A stretch of DNA of 5,784 nucleotides from Sphingomonas bacterium (GTDB taxonomy: Bacteria; Pseudomonadota; Alphaproteobacteria; Sphingomonadales; Sphingomonadaceae), in contig JAJAYY010000168.1 in the NCBI GenBank assembly GCA_026785965.1, positions 1 through 5,784 of the forward strand, given 5' to 3'. Below the pieces are notes generated by a model, which did no database searches, was not told where the DNA came from, and saw nothing but the letters and a program-made list of their open reading frames with translations. The position numbers and the translations under genes were made by a program. Below are positions 5,285-5,784 of the stretch, piece by piece (the stretch's first letter is position 1; each line of letters begins with the position of its first letter).

Positions 5285-5784
5285 ATGCATCGCCTGTTCG
5301 TCGCCATCCGTCCGCCCGAATTCGTGCGCGACCTCCTCCTCGATTCGATGGAAGGAATATCAGGCCTGCGCTGGCAGGATGATGAACAGCTTCATTTGAC
5401 CTTGCGCTTCGTCGGCGAGGTCGAGCGCCCGCTCGCCGAAGACCTGGCACTGGCGCTTGGTGGGCTGCGGTTCGAGCCCTTCGCGGTACGCATCGCCGGG
5501 GTCGGTCGCTTCGACCATCACCAGCGCGGCGCCTTGTGGGCGGGGGTCGCGCCGCGCGCGCCGCTGGCCGCGCTCGCCGCCAGGATCGCGCGGATTTGCG
5601 TCGGCGTCGGCCGCTCCGCAGAACGGCGCGCCGTCCACCCCCCCGTCACGCTCGCGCGGTGGGGGCGCAGCGCTGGCGGGTCGCTCGACCCCTTCCTCGC
5701 CACCCACGCCGCGCTGCGCAGCGACGCCTTCACCGTCGACACGGCCACCCTCTACGAAAGCCGCCTCGGTCGCGGCGGTGCTCA
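5285..5784 (+). CDS. thpR: RNA 2',3'-cyclic phosphodiesterase / 2'-5' RNA ligase (ThpR), 3' end outside window, second catalytic His replaced by Pro
   Basis: The frame from ATG 5285 runs open to the right edge (166 full codons; the family is usually about 180). The start MHRLFVAIRPP and the overall layout match the 2H phosphoesterase family, which opens RNA 2',3'-cyclic phosphates and can form 2'-5' RNA joins in the cytosol. Two H-x-T motifs, one per pseudo-symmetric lobe, make up the active site. The first is intact: HLTLRF with H37 and T39. The second normally reads F-x-P-H-x-T-L-A-R; here it is VHPPVTLAR, so position 120 is Pro (CCC, 5642-5644) instead of His, with T122 kept. It lies in a run of seven C (5638-5644), and one A-to-C change from CAC would produce it. 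If real, the classical two-histidine mechanism is lost; His118 is a possible but wrongly placed substitute. TLYESRLG near the end matches the usual C-terminal strand. The gene is divergent from the BI-1 gene, and its ribosome site is weak. Confidence 0.88.
   Translation, partial: MHRLFVAIRPPEFVRDLLLDSMEGISGLRWQDDEQLHLTLRFVGEVERPLAEDLALALGGLRFEPFAVRIAGVGRFDHHQRGALWAGVAPRAPLAALAARIARICVGVGRSAERRAVHPPVTLARWGRSAGGSLDPFLATHAALRSDAFTVDTATLYESRLGRGGA

Overview
The window is high-GC DNA with dense, short-spaced genes and protein families typical of alphaproteobacteria. The ClpA tail, the membrane-anchored M1 peptidase with a GMEHQ motif, the Tat-type dienelactone hydrolase and the BI-1 protein together suggest a sphingomonad (Sphingomonas or a relative). 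This placement comes from family resemblance only; there is no rRNA or other marker gene here. I saw no mobile element, CRISPR array, tRNA or rRNA.

Layout. Positions 2-823 (+) hold the C-terminal 273 codons of clpA, the unfoldase of the ClpAP protease, cut by the left edge. An 84-base gap follows. It holds a strong composite hairpin whose right arm contains a good Shine-Dalgarno sequence, then a 9-codon open frame whose stop overlaps the start of the next gene. Positions 908-2689 (+) encode a membrane-anchored M1 zinc aminopeptidase. A glutathione S-transferase-like protein (2701-3333) and a Tat-exported YghX-type dienelactone hydrolase (3341-4222) follow at gaps of about 10 bases, so these three look like one transcription unit. 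The hydrolase frame carries an in-frame TGA at 3701-3703 although its catalytic triad is preserved further on.

Positions 4223-4399 hold no intact gene, but two short open pieces in different frames resemble the two ends of an HWE/HisKA_2-type sensor kinase, probably a decayed remnant. A GC-rich hairpin at 4400-4423 terminates the minus-strand BI-1 family membrane protein (5182-4451) and may also stop plus-strand transcription. A 102-base divergent intergenic region carries the BI-1 promoter candidate, a leader hairpin and its ribosome binding site. From 5285 to the right edge runs a 2'-5' RNA ligase / 2',3'-cyclic phosphodiesterase (thpR, + strand, 3' end missing), in which the second catalytic histidine appears replaced by proline.

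These are mostly housekeeping genes: proteolysis, peptide trimming, thiol or xenobiotic chemistry, a membrane ion/stress protein and RNA end chemistry. I do not see a convincing new multi-gene system. The points most worth checking are the clpA-peptidase junction with its buried ribosome binding site and mini-ORF, the nonsense codon in the hydrolase, the kinase-like remnant, and the missing catalytic histidine in thpR. The last three lie within 2 kb of each other, so either local gene decay or sequence error should be considered.
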